Assembly: GCA_019426215.1 (NCBI GenBank)
Contig: CM033393.1
Location: 11,814,046-11,878,045 of the forward strand
Source of the DNA: Buddleja alternifolia
Lineage: Eukaryota > Streptophyta > Magnoliopsida > Lamiales > Scrophulariaceae
DNA: 64,000 nt
Direction: 5' to 3'
Part shown: one piece after another, positions 34,917-46,601 of the stretch
Layout: each line of letters starts with the position of its first letter
Position numbering within the stretch: position 1 is the stretch's first letter
The notes under the pieces: generated by a model
Told to the model about the DNA's origin: nothing
Seen by the model: the letters and a program-made list of their open reading frames with translations, nothing else
Databases searched by the model: none
Position numbers and translations under genes: made by a program

Positions 34917-35795
34917 TTAAACTTCAACATTACTTGTCTTCTCTACCCAATTACTTCCTTTCCTATACTTAGAAGAATTCACTTCCTTCCAATCTTGCAT
35001 TAGCCCTTTGCCCCTCTCTTGCAACTGAGACCCAGAGGGTGCTTCAACTGGTTCAGGTGGAGTTATACCAACATAGTTCTGGAGTTGTGGCAGCCCCTGC
35101 TCTTGAACACCAGCAGCCGGTTGTTGTGCTACAATTCCAGTGCCCTTATCCCCAACCACATGTCCTATTTTTTCCACCTGCCACTGTTTAATCATTGGTT
35201 TTTTTACAGTTTGTCTCTCTATGACCCCAGCCTTGGCAATGTTGACAAAACACAGGGGTCCATTCATACCGAACTTCCTGATTCACAACCAATCCATCCA
35301 TGGCATTACGTATTATCACTTCTTTAGGTAGCTCTATCCCTAGCTCCACACTTACCAGCATCCTCGCATATTCTAACTTGAGTTTCTTAGCTGTGAGATC
35401 ATCAGTATAGATGGGAGTCCCTATTTTACTAGCAATTTTACTCAATCTAGACTGCCCCTACATTCCTAGAGGTAAATTAGGGAGTTGTACTCAGATTGGG
35501 ACATGTGTGATACTCTCCCCTTTACCCATACATTCCTTCCACCGTCTGAGAATTAGTGGTTTTGAATAAAAGAACAATGTACCTTTACTACTGGCAGCCA
35601 TCATATCTTCTCCATTCTCAAATCAAAATATGAAATCCTCCTGCCGCTTAATCACCATTGGTAGCTTCAACCCTTTCCAGCGAGATTTAAGGAAGTTAAC
35701 CATAACTGTAGTGGGTACATCTTGCTCCAGTATAGATCTATACAATGAATACTGCCAATAAGACAACTACAGTGCCACATCCTCAGATGAGGTTT
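34917..35795 (-). pseudogene. LINE ORF1 (DUF4283-like, zinc knuckle)
   Basis: The minus strand encodes a DUF4283-like N-terminal region (LKSRWKGLKLP; KLKLEYARMLVSVELGIELP). A CX2CX4HX4C knuckle (CQHCQGWGHRETNC) follows, then a Gln/Pro-rich tail. Stops near 35446-35640 and truncation at the 5' end make it a pseudogene. The protein would bind LINE RNA. Confidence 0.8.
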
Positions 35796-35796
35796 C

Positions 35797-36620
35797 TTTT
35801 TCTATTGTATTGTTGTAATTTGAAGACGAAGATGAAGACATCTTGAAGATGATGATGGAGACGTTCAAGCTCGAGGAGCTTTGAAGATCTTAGTATAGGG
35901 TCCGGGTCCTTAGATTAGATTGGTCAACACCTTGATGGATCGGGGTATATTAGGATTGGCTTGACTAGGATGACATAGCACGACTTTATGTATAGCATGC
36001 TCATTGTTATTTATCGTTAGTGTTTTATATATGATATGCTGTGTTCCATGATCACCTAAGAAAGATAAATAACTGAAAATGGTGAGAACTTGTTTGTGAA
36101 AAATCCCATATTAAAATATTAAGTTCATATATGGAGAAATCGGGAGGCTGAAAGCTCCTTGATTAGGTCCAGTGCCTTCGATCATTAGATTTGAAAGGGA
36201 ATAGGGCGGCTTGTCATCATTGTCTCACGAGTCATTGAATGGTGGCAAGTTAAGTGTACTAATCTCACAACTAGGCCTTCTATGTGACAAGGTAATCATA
36301 CTAGAAGTGCACATGGGTTTCAGCTTCGCTAAGGAGTCATCCATGAGTCGTGGGACCACTTGGCTACTGTTATGCTGTGAGAATTTGATGGGTCGGACTT
36401 AAACACATACTAGTGTGTGGTTGTATCTTATTCTCGGGACGTACATAAAATGTGAGGCAATCACCTCAAGAACCACCTGGATGTGGATAGGGCCGTCGCG
36501 CCTGATCAAATGTTACCACCCATTGTCTCACGAGTTTTGGAATGAGATTGGGACACTTGATGCTCGAGCCGCTAGGAATTGTTACATTTCTCGTCTTCTG
36601 TCAGTGGGGTGATGGAATTC
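35797..36620 (+). repeat. Copia-family leader fragment, copy 1
   Basis: It aligns with 44603-45066 over about 450 bp (GAGGTTTCTTTTTCTATTG, AAGCTCGAGGAGCT, CTAAGAAAGATAAATAACTG in order), then continues to a gag coding region. It is non-coding leader between primer site and gag of this family. Confidence 0.75.
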
Positions 36621-36726
36621 GAAAAGCAGTGGGAGCACACGTGAAGTTAAAATTTCCATAATTTCATGTGGATATTATTTATGATTGAATGCTAATGTTT
36701 TTCCGTTTTCGCAAAGTAACAGTTAA

Positions 36727-37490
36727 ATGGCTAAATCTCCACTCTTGGTAATCCTGAAACTAATAAGCTAAATGGCCCAAAATTCCATGATTGGTATCGC
36801 AATCTTAAGATTGTGCTGCAATCTGAAATTCTTAGTTATGTCTTAACTCAGCCAATTGAGCCTGCACCTGAGGCAAGTGCTCCAAGGGCTGCTCGAGATG
36901 AGCATGAGAAATGGCGCAAAGACGATATCTATGTGCGTTGTCTCATTCTGGCTTCCATGACTAATGAGTTACAGAGGCAGTCTAAGACTGTGGAACACGC
37001 ATTAGAAATCGTTGTTGCACTGGAAGAGTTGTATGATGTTAAGACACGTCGTGAGAGATTTACTATCTCTCGCAAGTTATTCAGAGCTCGCATGATTGAA
37101 GGAACGTCTGTCACTGACCATGTGTTGAGAATGATTGCCTTGGTAAACAAACTCAACGATATAGAGGTGTCGATAAATCCTGACTTGGCTATTGATTTAA
37201 TACTTCAATCGCTCTCTCGTGCCTATGATCAGTTCGTAGTGAATTTCAACATGAACAAATTGGTTGCCACTCTTCCAGAGCTATTAGACATGTTGCGCAC
37301 TGCTGAGGCAATGGTCAAGAAGGATAAGCATGTGTTGCTTGCTGACACTTCTTCATCTCCCGCTTTTGATAAGAAGAAAAGCAACGGGAGAACAAAGAAG
37401 AAGGGCAACAAACTGCAAGCAAAGGGGGATATCAAGAAAGATAAGTGCTTTAACTGCAAGAAGAAGGGACATTGGAAAGATTAATGCCCT
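36727..37490 (+). pseudogene. Copia gag with broken zinc knuckle
   Basis: A UBN2-type Gag: WYRNLKIVLQSEILSYVL near the start, then TMEHALEIVVALEELY-like and RKLFRARMIEGTSV segments, ending in a basic tail and the knuckle CFNCKKKGHWKD. The residue just before the last Cys of CX2CX4HX4C is a TAA (37482-37484), followed directly by TGC CCT. The first ~30 codons are frameshifted: the ATG at 36727 ends in a stop after 14 codons. No protease, integrase or RT follows before the LTR at 37936, so this copy carried gag only or lost pol. Confidence 0.85.
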
Positions 37491-37935
37491 GAGCCTTCTC
37501 GTGAGCACACTAAAGGTACATATTTGTTGTAAAGTTAACTTGTTAGTTAACTGTGTTTCTTAAGTGTCATGACACTGTTATGTTACTCACTTATGCAATA
37601 AATTGCAGATGGTGGGAAGAAGCAAGGAATAAAGAAATGAAGTTGTAATCCTGAAGATGACAAGGAAGCGTTTGTCGCAGCCAAGGCTGAAGGACAAAGA
37701 AATCATTTTTTTTTCATTTTTACGAGTCAATGTTTTTGGAAGAATGTTTTGTGATGGTTTTTGAATTAATTTGTGAACCTTGTTTATATTCTCCACCTTG
37801 GTTAATGGGTGGAGATTCGATGTTTTATTAAAATATGTTTTATATTTTATGGTTCTACAATTAATTCTCATGACATGCTATTTTCACAACATTTGACTCA
37901 TATGACAGAACAAATGTATACATTGATCTTATTGC
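37491..37935 (+). other. Post-gag spacer without pol
   Basis: 445 bp between gag and the LTR with no pol motif. A canonical polypurine tract is not evident just before 37936. Confidence 0.5.
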
Positions 37936-39621
37936 TGTTAGGATTATGCCCTCAGATGCCATAGAGGATAGAATGAGTAGGGTATCTATCTTGTATTGAA
38001 CTTAATTATTATTAAAAGGCAATATTTAGTTTTCACTTAATTCTTATCTGCAACTATAAGTTGTGCAAAAACGCTTTGCCCGTATTTTCAGTGCTATCCC
38101 TCTACTTCCTATGGGTTAGGAAGAATGGCACTAGAGAGATCAACCTTGATTACTAAACCTAGTTCGCAAGTAATATGAAGTCTTTAATGGGCAAATAAAG
38201 AGTTTGAATACTTGTACAATATTAGCTTGGACATGAGAGTGCCAGTCGAACACCATGTGATGGTGAGAGCTTAAGACTGTAGGCACATCAGTAGAAGTGA
38301 TATGCTGGAACACAACTCGCATCGGTTCTGTCACATGGGTTTTCACTCTGTGACTATCAATGACAGAACTGATTATGCGTAATAGGTATATGTGAACCTT
38401 TGACCTGAAGTATCAGGTTGAAGATGCACTTGTGATGTCAAGTCTTTCACTAGAGTAGTTAGACCCAATTCACCCTTTGGTGGGATCGACCTCGAAATGC
38501 GAACTTGATGGTCAAGTGGTAGTCTTAGCAGATATCTAATATGTGATTTGTTCTCTCATAAGTGAATGAGAATGTACCGTATGTAATTCTAGATAAATAG
38601 AGATCAAAGTCTTTGGCCAAAGCAAAAGAGATGATTGTGCTAGGCACTTAATCGATCTCAATGATCTCGTATTATTATAATTTATACATATGGTTAAGTC
38701 CAGTGAGTTTGACATAACTGTGACTCTCACTTGACCGGATAACGTGAACAAAGGGTTTATACATATACGGTATTTACGATTAGAAGGTTGTGGAATGATC
38801 CATTCATTCGTATTTCATTTGGGCTACGAAGTGGGCCACGTGACTGGCTAGGTGTTACCCACTTCCTTTGGTTTCCTCTCATTGCCAAATGAAACGAACC
38901 TAAAGAGTCGCGCTAAAGAATTGATGAAAAAAATCGAAAAGGATTTTCTATTTTATTTTTGGAGAGATTTAATCTATTGGATAAGTTAAATAATTAATTA
39001 CTTATTGGATAAGATAATTAATTAAATGGATAAAATTAATTATTAATTAATTTCTTGGAGAAATATATTAATGAATTAATTTATCTAACTAATTTTTTAT
39101 TTAATTAATTAATTTATTTATTGGATAAACTAAATTATTAATTGAATAAAGAATTAATTAAACAAAACAAAATAAATTCTGGGCCCCATATGGGGAGTCA
39201 AAGAGGACGCCCATTAGGTCAAAGATGGATGATCATAGTGGTCTCTTTTGTTGTCTTGGTCAATAAGTCATTGAGGTATAAAAGACTTCTCTTGACTTTA
39301 ACCTAGACATAACTTTGTATCAACTCTCCAAATAATAGAAGAAGAAAAATATCCTCTCCCTTAATACACTTGAAGAATTTTCAAGAAGCTTCAAGAAATC
39401 AAGACTTGAAGAATACGAGGATTGAAGAATTCAAGAAGTTCATCAATTCAAAGAGTTGAAGAAGAATTGGATTCTCCTACCACCTCGCTTTAACGGGTAA
39501 GTTGATTTATTCGTTAAAGCGTTTTTGATTCAATTATGCAATTAGAGAAACACTCTGGGTTTTTGTTAAAATTTTTGAAATCCTTCCACTGTGTTTATGA
39601 GTTTTTACACAAAACTCAATA
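37936..39621 (+). repeat. Copia LTR (A), about 1.69 kb
   Basis: It starts TGTTAGGATTATGCC and ends just before a primer site at 39623 (TGTTATCAGAGCC, one change from the initiator-Met site). It is AT-rich at 38990-39180 with many ATTAATTA words. Candidate TATA words occur near 39268 (GGTATAAAAG). Because gag lies upstream and a primer site downstream, it may be an LTR shared by two tandem copies. Confidence 0.7.
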
Positions 39622-40660
39622 GTGTTATCAGAGCCAATCTCTGATTTGCATATTTGATCTTGTTTACGTGATTTAAGATATGCATGTTATATATTTTTTA
39701 AGCATGTTTGTATGTTTTCTTAAATCTGTGTTTTTATGGTTTTTGCCTAGATTTTTTGATTTTTTAGTTATTGTAAATCTAGAAATATTTGGTAATATTG
39801 AAAAATCAAAAAACCCAAGGAAAAATGGGGCTCAAAGAGCCCTGAGAATCAGCGCGCAACAGATGTGCGCGCGCGCAGCAGCTACACCCGTCGGGTCGTG
39901 TGCTCAACCCGACGGGTCGTGTGTTTTGACACCCGATTCGCTGATTGGGGTCCAGGATCCGGGTCTGTGAATGGGCTATCTGTTGGGTCGAAATTGAAAT
40001 TTGGGTTTGGGTAAATTTAATTATTCGGGTGGGTCAAAAGGATGATGAGCCAATATAATTAAATTAAGCCCAACAAGAAATTTAATCGATCTCGACTTAT
40101 TAATTAGTTTGGGATTAATTTAATTAATTCCAAATGGGCCCATTGGATGGGTGATTTGGACTTTAATTAAAAATAGCCCGATAGAAATTAATAAAGTGTG
40201 CATGTTTTTTCGAATTAATTAATTTGAGCCCAATTGAATTAAATCCAAGTAGACCAAAAGGATGGTAACTTGGGTTTGATGAAATCGAGCCCAATAAGAT
40301 TAATTGGAATAAAATATTTAATTAGATTTAATTAATTATTTTTCTTGGAGCTTAATAATTAATGTATGGATTAAATATTATTAATTTTTTCTCGACTTGG
40401 AAATTACTTAATTTCTGAATAAGGAATATAAATTATTTTTCTTAGAGATTAATAATTAATTTTTTGATCAAATAAAAGTATTTCCAATTAATGATGCCTA
40501 AGTCATCTAGTTGGACTAGAATGATTTTAATTGAAATATCAAATGCATTAAAGGTTAGGAATTTTATAAAGGACTTTTTAGTTGGACTAAAATTTTAATA
40601 ATCAACATAAGTGATTTAATATTGCGAGCATGTATTAATTGATGCGAGCATGTCTTATGT
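39622..40660 (+). other. Primer site and leader downstream of LTR A
   Basis: Primer site at 39623-39635, then about 1 kb of non-coding leader. A GC-rich pocket at 39852-39930 holds the inverted repeat ACCCGTCGGGT / ACCCGACGGGT separated by ten bases. The end (GCGAGCATGTCTTATGTGATTG, near 40645) matches GCATGTATTATGTGATTATG near 44500 in the leader after LTR B. Confidence 0.65.
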
Positions 40661-43249
40661 GATTGTAACACCGATAGTGGACTTAGGTTTATTTGTTTTA
40701 CCTTTATATTTTATGGGTTATCAAGTTTGAGGCTATTTATTCTATTCTTAAAAATAATGCATGAGTTGTTTTTGAAAGTGGTATGTGTCCAGCGAACCAT
40801 CTGTTGGCTTGAACATTAAACACTGTATCAGTCTTATCATTTAGATTATATCAATCGTGTTACGGAATGCTTCTTTATTGTTATAACTAGTGATAGTATA
40901 AATAAAGATCCCATGGATTATATATGATTAGGGGAGGCGGGCTGGGAAAACATATGAAATGCTCTCAAAGACCGTAATCCTAAATCTGTTCCAAGTCATA
41001 GAGGCTGTGAGATGTGGGATATCACTGGCCTCATCAAGACTTGTTCGTGTGTGTAACTCTCCCAAGAGGTCGACGCGTTCCATTGTCGATGTCTAGTATA
41101 GCCAATACATGCATGAAGATCCATACTATGGTATGGGATTGAACGACCCCGCAAGGATTCCTCGTTGGTGCTGTCGAACTTGGAGTCCTTCGATTTTCAT
41201 AGTGTGAGATGATCCTTAGACTTGAGATGTCATTGGAAAGGGTACTACCCACTCTGCTTTGATATGCACGTGCACTTCAGGAGAGTCATGCGGCGTGTAT
41301 GTTGGGTATAGTCTAGTTGTTACAGCGGAACAATTGACAGTCGGAGGGGATTCATCCAAGGTCACAAGTACCTGGTATTTCCTACGCTGTTGAGTGAAAC
41401 TGAATGATCGAAAAGCCTCTGGCCAGAGCATTGTCTTATAAGAGGGATTGGTGATCCTTACTTAGAAGATCAGATCATTAGTTAAACCAACATAGTCATG
41501 GTTTCTGAGGCTATTAGGGTTTCAACCGTCGCCAAACCCTAGGTCTTAAATAAGAAAAAGATGAAGGGATTCGACTCACACAAAGATAGAAATCTGGAGA
41601 GGTTTGCATTTTCATCGTTAACATCTAAGAAGTTGGGCGACGTTGATAGACATCGAACCACGCCCAATAGGTGTCTTGGGTTAATTGGTGAAGTTAATCC
41701 AAGGCCTAGGTAATTATTATAAATAATTAATTTAGCCTATGGAAGGACTTATTGCTAGTTTGTTAATGAGCCTATGGGATCATACATAATACTTACTATA
41801 GTACCTATTGGCTAATTAATTCTTTGTGAATTAATGGAGAGATTAATTAATTAGAATTAATTAATTGGGAAAAGGAATTAGTTAATTAAGTGGTCTTAAT
41901 TAATGAAAGTCTTATAATTTAATATTAGAATATTAAATTGGAAAAGACTAGTTAATTAATTGGTGGTCTAATTAATTAATATATGAAAGAGGAAATAAAT
42001 AAATATATATATATACACACACATGGGCGTGTATATAAGTATAGATTTGGTGGAGGATTTATCTTGTTCACCAAGTCTATGTTTATATATATATATATAT
42101 ATATATTTAATATATCTATCCTATAATATATTTGGTAGATCTATTCTAATTAATGAGGTAACTAATTGATATGGAAAGATCTTATAAATATATATTAGAA
42201 TAAATATTGTAGACATGGAAAGATCTTATTTGATAAGATATGATATATTTGATATGTATCAAATATATGGAAATATCTTTTTAGTTGGAAAGATATCCAA
42301 TGAATTAAGGAAGAGAGTTTGAGAAAGAATGGAAACTAAATAAAATAAATATACATATATATAAATACACGCCCCTTTAATGTTAACACACACACTGAGT
42401 GTGTATGTGTGTGGGGGGCGTGTACCCTATATATATGTGTGTGTGTTGTTTTATTTTAATGATGAATGAATTAATCACTCACTCAATTAAGTTTCTCTCT
42501 AAAGTTTTTAAGATAAAATAAGAGTTTTAAGATTCAATTCTTTCTCTCTATCTCTTCCACCTCTTTCACAATATTCTTCCAACTCATGTCTTGAGTACGA
42601 AGAACACCTAAAATATATTCCTACCCATTTTTATAAGCCAAGATTCGATATTCTCCTTGCTAGCATTGGTGGAGATAATCGAGGGTACGAGCTAAGGTAT
42701 GGATAAACTTAGAGGCGCAACACTTGGGGCGCTAGGGCAAACCCATCTGGAGAGATGTAGCAGGGAGTTGCTTAAAAAGACGTTGCTATTTTTTGGTTTA
42801 CAAGAGGTAAACACGAGTAAACTAATCTCTAGGATAGTTTTGAATCTAATGGTACCATGTCTACCTAGATCTAATTTCAGGGATGCCACTTTAATTTTAA
42901 AAAGGATAATTGCATATTGTACCCTTGTGAAACACGAAACCTGCACACATCCCCTTGTGTTAAAAAAATAGCCTGAAATACCCCTATGTTTTTCAAAACC
43001 CTGCACGAAACCCCTAACCCTGCTTCAAATACACTGCGCGTAAATACTACCTTCAGCGGATTTAACACGGTTTGGGGGTTTCGTGCAGGGTTTTGAAAAT
43101 CAGAGGGCTATTTCAGGTTCTTTTTTTAACAGAGGGGGGATGTGTGCAAGTTTCATGTTTCACAAGGGTATGATATGCAATTATCCCAATTTTAAAATTA
43201 TATGTCTTCCGCTGCGCTCGGCGTCCCTAGGGGTTGTACCGATCCCAAC
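40661..43249 (+). repeat. Copia LTR (B) and adjoining sequence
   Basis: The right edge is clear: CCAACA at 43249 followed by TGGTATCAGAGCC at 43251. The left edge of the LTR is not resolved; it lies somewhere in 40661-41500. AT-rich TA runs occur at 42005-42120 and GTGTGTATGTGTGTG near 42399-42413. A MITE interrupts it near the right end. No coding region. Confidence 0.6.
42902..43187. mobile_element. Mutator-type MITE with very long inverted repeats
   Basis: 286 bp flanked by the 9-bp duplication AATTTTAAA (42893-42901, 43188-43196). Roughly 120 bp at each end pair almost completely: left GGATAATTGCATATTGTACCC and inverted right GGATAATTGCATATCATACCC, continuing through CCTTGTGAAACA and TTTCAAAACCCTGCACGAAACCCC. 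The element is thus nearly one long hairpin, and a transcript through it would form double-stranded RNA. It has no coding capacity. Confidence 0.88.
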
Positions 43250-43250
43250 A

Positions 43251-43263
43251 GTGGTATCAGAGC
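43251..43263 (+). other. Primer-binding site after LTR B
   Basis: TGGTATCAGAGCC, an exact initiator-Met primer site, two bases after the LTR end. Confidence 0.9.
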
Positions 43264-45066
43264 CAAGGTTTTGACATGGCTCGGATTTTTTGTATGTGTC
43301 TATGTTTATATGCTTTAAATTTTGTTTTGTTGCATGTAAAATGGTTTGAATTTTCTGATTTTATTTTTGGACCGATTAAAATCGTTTAAATCTGAAAATT
43401 GATTTGGATCTGAAAAATGTATTTTTCAAAATTTGAGAAATTGCATTTTTGATGAAACTTGGATTGTTGTGTTAATGATTCGTAAAGGTTCATGCATATT
43501 TGGGTTCTTCGGCGGAAAAGAATAATTGAACCGGTGACAACACTCGCGTGTAGTCACGGATCCGCCGGAACCGCTGCCGTCGATGGACGGCGGCTGTTCG
43601 CGTGACGGCACGAACAACTACGTGGCTGTTTGCGTTGCCGTCTGGGACGGCGCTACTAAGTGTAGCGCCGCCGTCCGCGACAGCGTAGGAATCGGGGCAG
43701 CAGCCGACGAATCAGACATGGATTGCTGAGTTGATAGCAGCGGTCCACCTCAGGTTACACATCCTAAGGTTTTCTCAAATTTTGGTAAATTGTAATTTGG
43801 CCATTTGGGGTTATTTTGTAATTTTATGTTTTGGGGTTAAAATGCAATTGAATATATTTTTGGGCTTGGACCTAAAAATGAACTTTTCAAAAACATGGGC
43901 TTTTATTTATATTTTGAAAGGAAGAAATAAAAATAGTATTTTATTGACTTTCAAGATTAAAATAAAATTGAGTTTTTGAAAATGGGCTTTTATTTAAATT
44001 TTGGAAGGACGAAATAAAATTGCTATTTTATTGACTTTCGATATCAAAATAAAATAGAGTTTTTATAAACTTTGGGGCCTTTATGATTAAGTGAAGAAGT
44101 GGACTTCTTCATGGACTTTCAAAGAATATGAGTTTTATTCGAATTCCAAGTATGAGACAATATTGGTATTTTATGGACTTTGGAAATTGAATAAAATAAA
44201 TAATTTTTGAAATTGGGATTTTTCGGATTATATGAAAAAGTGAACTTTTTCATTGTTTTTCAAAATGTGAATTTATTGTTTAGTTCTTGTAAATTAATAT
44301 GATATTAATTTATTCCTAGAATAGAATGATATTAGAGTTTCAAAAATTAAATTAATTTTCGGATAAATAGAGAATTATGATTTTCCATGGGATTTTCTAA
44401 AATTTGTTTTTAGAAAATAATTAATTGGTCCACTAATTGAAGTAGATTATCTTTAATTAAACGTGGTAAATTTATGTTTATAAAAGCATGATCCGAGCAT
44501 GTATTATGTGATTATGTGGTGATCCGGGTCGAGCCATAGACTAGTCATTTTAACTCGAGGCCTGATTGCATGTTTTCATTTAATGTACATGAGAGGGTGA
44601 GGTTTCTTTTTCTATTGTATTGTTGTAATTTGAAGACGGAGATGAATACATCTTGAAGAAGGTGATGGAGACATTCAAGCTCGAGGAGCTGTGAAGACCT
44701 AAGAGTAGGGTCCGGGTCGTTAGATTAGATTGGTCGACACCTTGATGGCTCGGAGTGTTTTAGGATTGGCTTGACTAGGATCACATTTACCGCTTTGTGT
44801 ATAGCATGCTTGTTGTTATCTATCGTTAGTATCTTATATATGGTATGCTGTGTTGCATGATCACCTAAGAAAGATAAATAACTGAAAATGGAGAGACCTT
44901 GTATGTGAAAAACCCCATATCCATATTAAGTCCATAAATGGATAAATCGGGGGCCCGGAAGCCCCTTGATTAGATATAGTGCCTTCCATCATTAGATGTG
45001 AGAGGGAATAGCGTGGCTTGTCATCATTGACCATGAGTCGTGGGATGGTGGCACGTTAAGGGTAGT
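43264..45066 (+). other. Copia leader downstream of LTR B
   Basis: Long non-coding leader. GC-rich hairpins lie at 43560-43690, the strongest being GGACGGCGCTAC (43645-43656) with GTAGCGCCGCCGTCC (43662-43676). The last part (44603-45066) matches 35797-36250. It is cut at 45067 by Sirevirus C, so gag would lie beyond. Confidence 0.65.
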
Positions 45067-46514
45067 TGTTAGGAAATTTCATGTTAGATGTTTTGATGAT
45101 GATAATTAGAATTTTATGTTAGACCCCAAAATATGTAAGTTTAATTTTATTTAGAAATCATGTATAAGCTTTGAAGCGTTAGATGTGTAATAGGCTTTGC
45201 TTTATTTTATTCTAGATTGTTAGGCTAAGTATTCTTAGGCTGAGCGTCTGATAATTTTTGAGTGAGCTTATCAGTAGTTAAGTCTGAAGACTCAAGCGCC
45301 TGAAGTTTGAATGAAGATGAAGATTCCCGAGCGTCCAAACAACGAGCTTTATCAAGCGTTGATTATAGGACAGAAGTTATTCAAGGATGAATGAACGTCT
45401 ATCAAGTGACTGATTTCACTTGAATTTATTTCTAAGTCCAGAAGGAGTTTAATGCAAATATTCCTAGATCATTAATTGTCAATAGGCATTTATTTCAAAT
45501 GCATTAAATGCTTATAAGAGCACTAAATGTGATAAGCTCTTTCGGACGTACGGAGAAGCCACCCTATTGGATTATCAACTATTCACAGACTGCAACACCA
45601 ACATTTGTGCAGCAGATTTTCAAAAAAAAGGACAAAAGTTGTTCACTCTCGGAAGTGAGAGACACACGCCTGTGCATGTGTCAAACAGACACTTTTTCCA
45701 AGATTTCCTATAAATAGGACTTCAACAACAAGTCAAATCATCAATCGTAGTCCAAGACAAATTTCTATTGCATTAAAGTCTCATTTCTTAGACTCTCAAA
45801 AAAGCCAGAATATTGGAGCAAATATTCTCTTTGCTTTTCTCAAAATTCCTGAGACAGTCAACCAATATCTCAAACATTCTTTTCGGAGAAACCTACCTTA
45901 CTATTGAGATACTACCAAGTTGTTTGAACTTTATCAAAATCAAACAAATCTTTAGAAAAACCTCGTCCAAACCTCGCGATCTGTGTGAAGTCGAAGTTGG
46001 ATACTTGCATTATTTCTGAGTGAAAGAAGCAAGGGGATAGAAGTGCCTTGGAGCTGAAATCTGTGTGATCAAGTAGCTCGAGTCATCAATATCCATCTCT
46101 CCCTAATTTGTAGCAGATTCTGTGTGATTCTTTGAGGATCATTTTAGTGGATTGCCTCCAAGTATTTGAGGAAAAGAAGGACGTAGTTGGGATTACACCA
46201 CCCAACGAACCTTACAAATCTTGTGTTCTTTACTTTACAGTCAATTTCCATATCATTATATGATTGCATAAATCTGTTAAGTAAAACTCAACCAAACGCT
46301 AAGCAACTAAAATACTTTCTATAACGCTAAAGCTTTCAAAAGAGAAGACTCTAAAATCATTCCGCTTTACAGTCTTCAATAGATGCTCAATCAAGCACCT
46401 ACAATTTCAAGCGTCCAACCAATTTTAATATGAATCTTTTTGAAGTTGAAAAAGACTCCAGGGTCTATTCAACCCCCCCTTCTAGACCCTTTTGTATGCC
46501 ACTTGGGACCAACA
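45067..46514 (+). repeat. 5' LTR of Sirevirus C
   Basis: TGTTAGG...CCAACA, 1,448 bp. TATA box CCTATAAATAGG near 45707-45718. Primer site AGTGGTATCAAAGCGG follows. It is more diverged from the two D LTRs than they are from each other. Confidence 0.85.
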
Positions 46515-46601
46515 AGTGGTATCAAAGCGGTTAAAATTGAAATTTTAAAATTTCTGAGCATAACAGCTTGTTTAGATCTTTTTCAAATCTAGTTGCTTCT
46601 A

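Larger units (their letters stand above)
31441..35795 (-). mobile_element. L1-type LINE, nearly complete, degenerate
   Basis: On the minus strand it has a nucleic-acid-binding ORF1, then ORF2 with endonuclease, reverse transcriptase and zinc-binding domains, then a poly(A) tail (T's at 31441-31449 on the plus strand). The 5' end meets leader sequence of a copia element near 35795. No clear target-site duplication was found, so insertion may have involved a deletion. Copies of this type move by target-primed reverse transcription; this one has stops in both ORFs. Confidence 0.88.

Noticed and set aside
36727..37490. Gag at 36.8 kb as a domesticated host gene
   Set aside because: The N terminus is frameshifted, the knuckle is broken by a stop, and it is flanked by LTR and leader of its own family.
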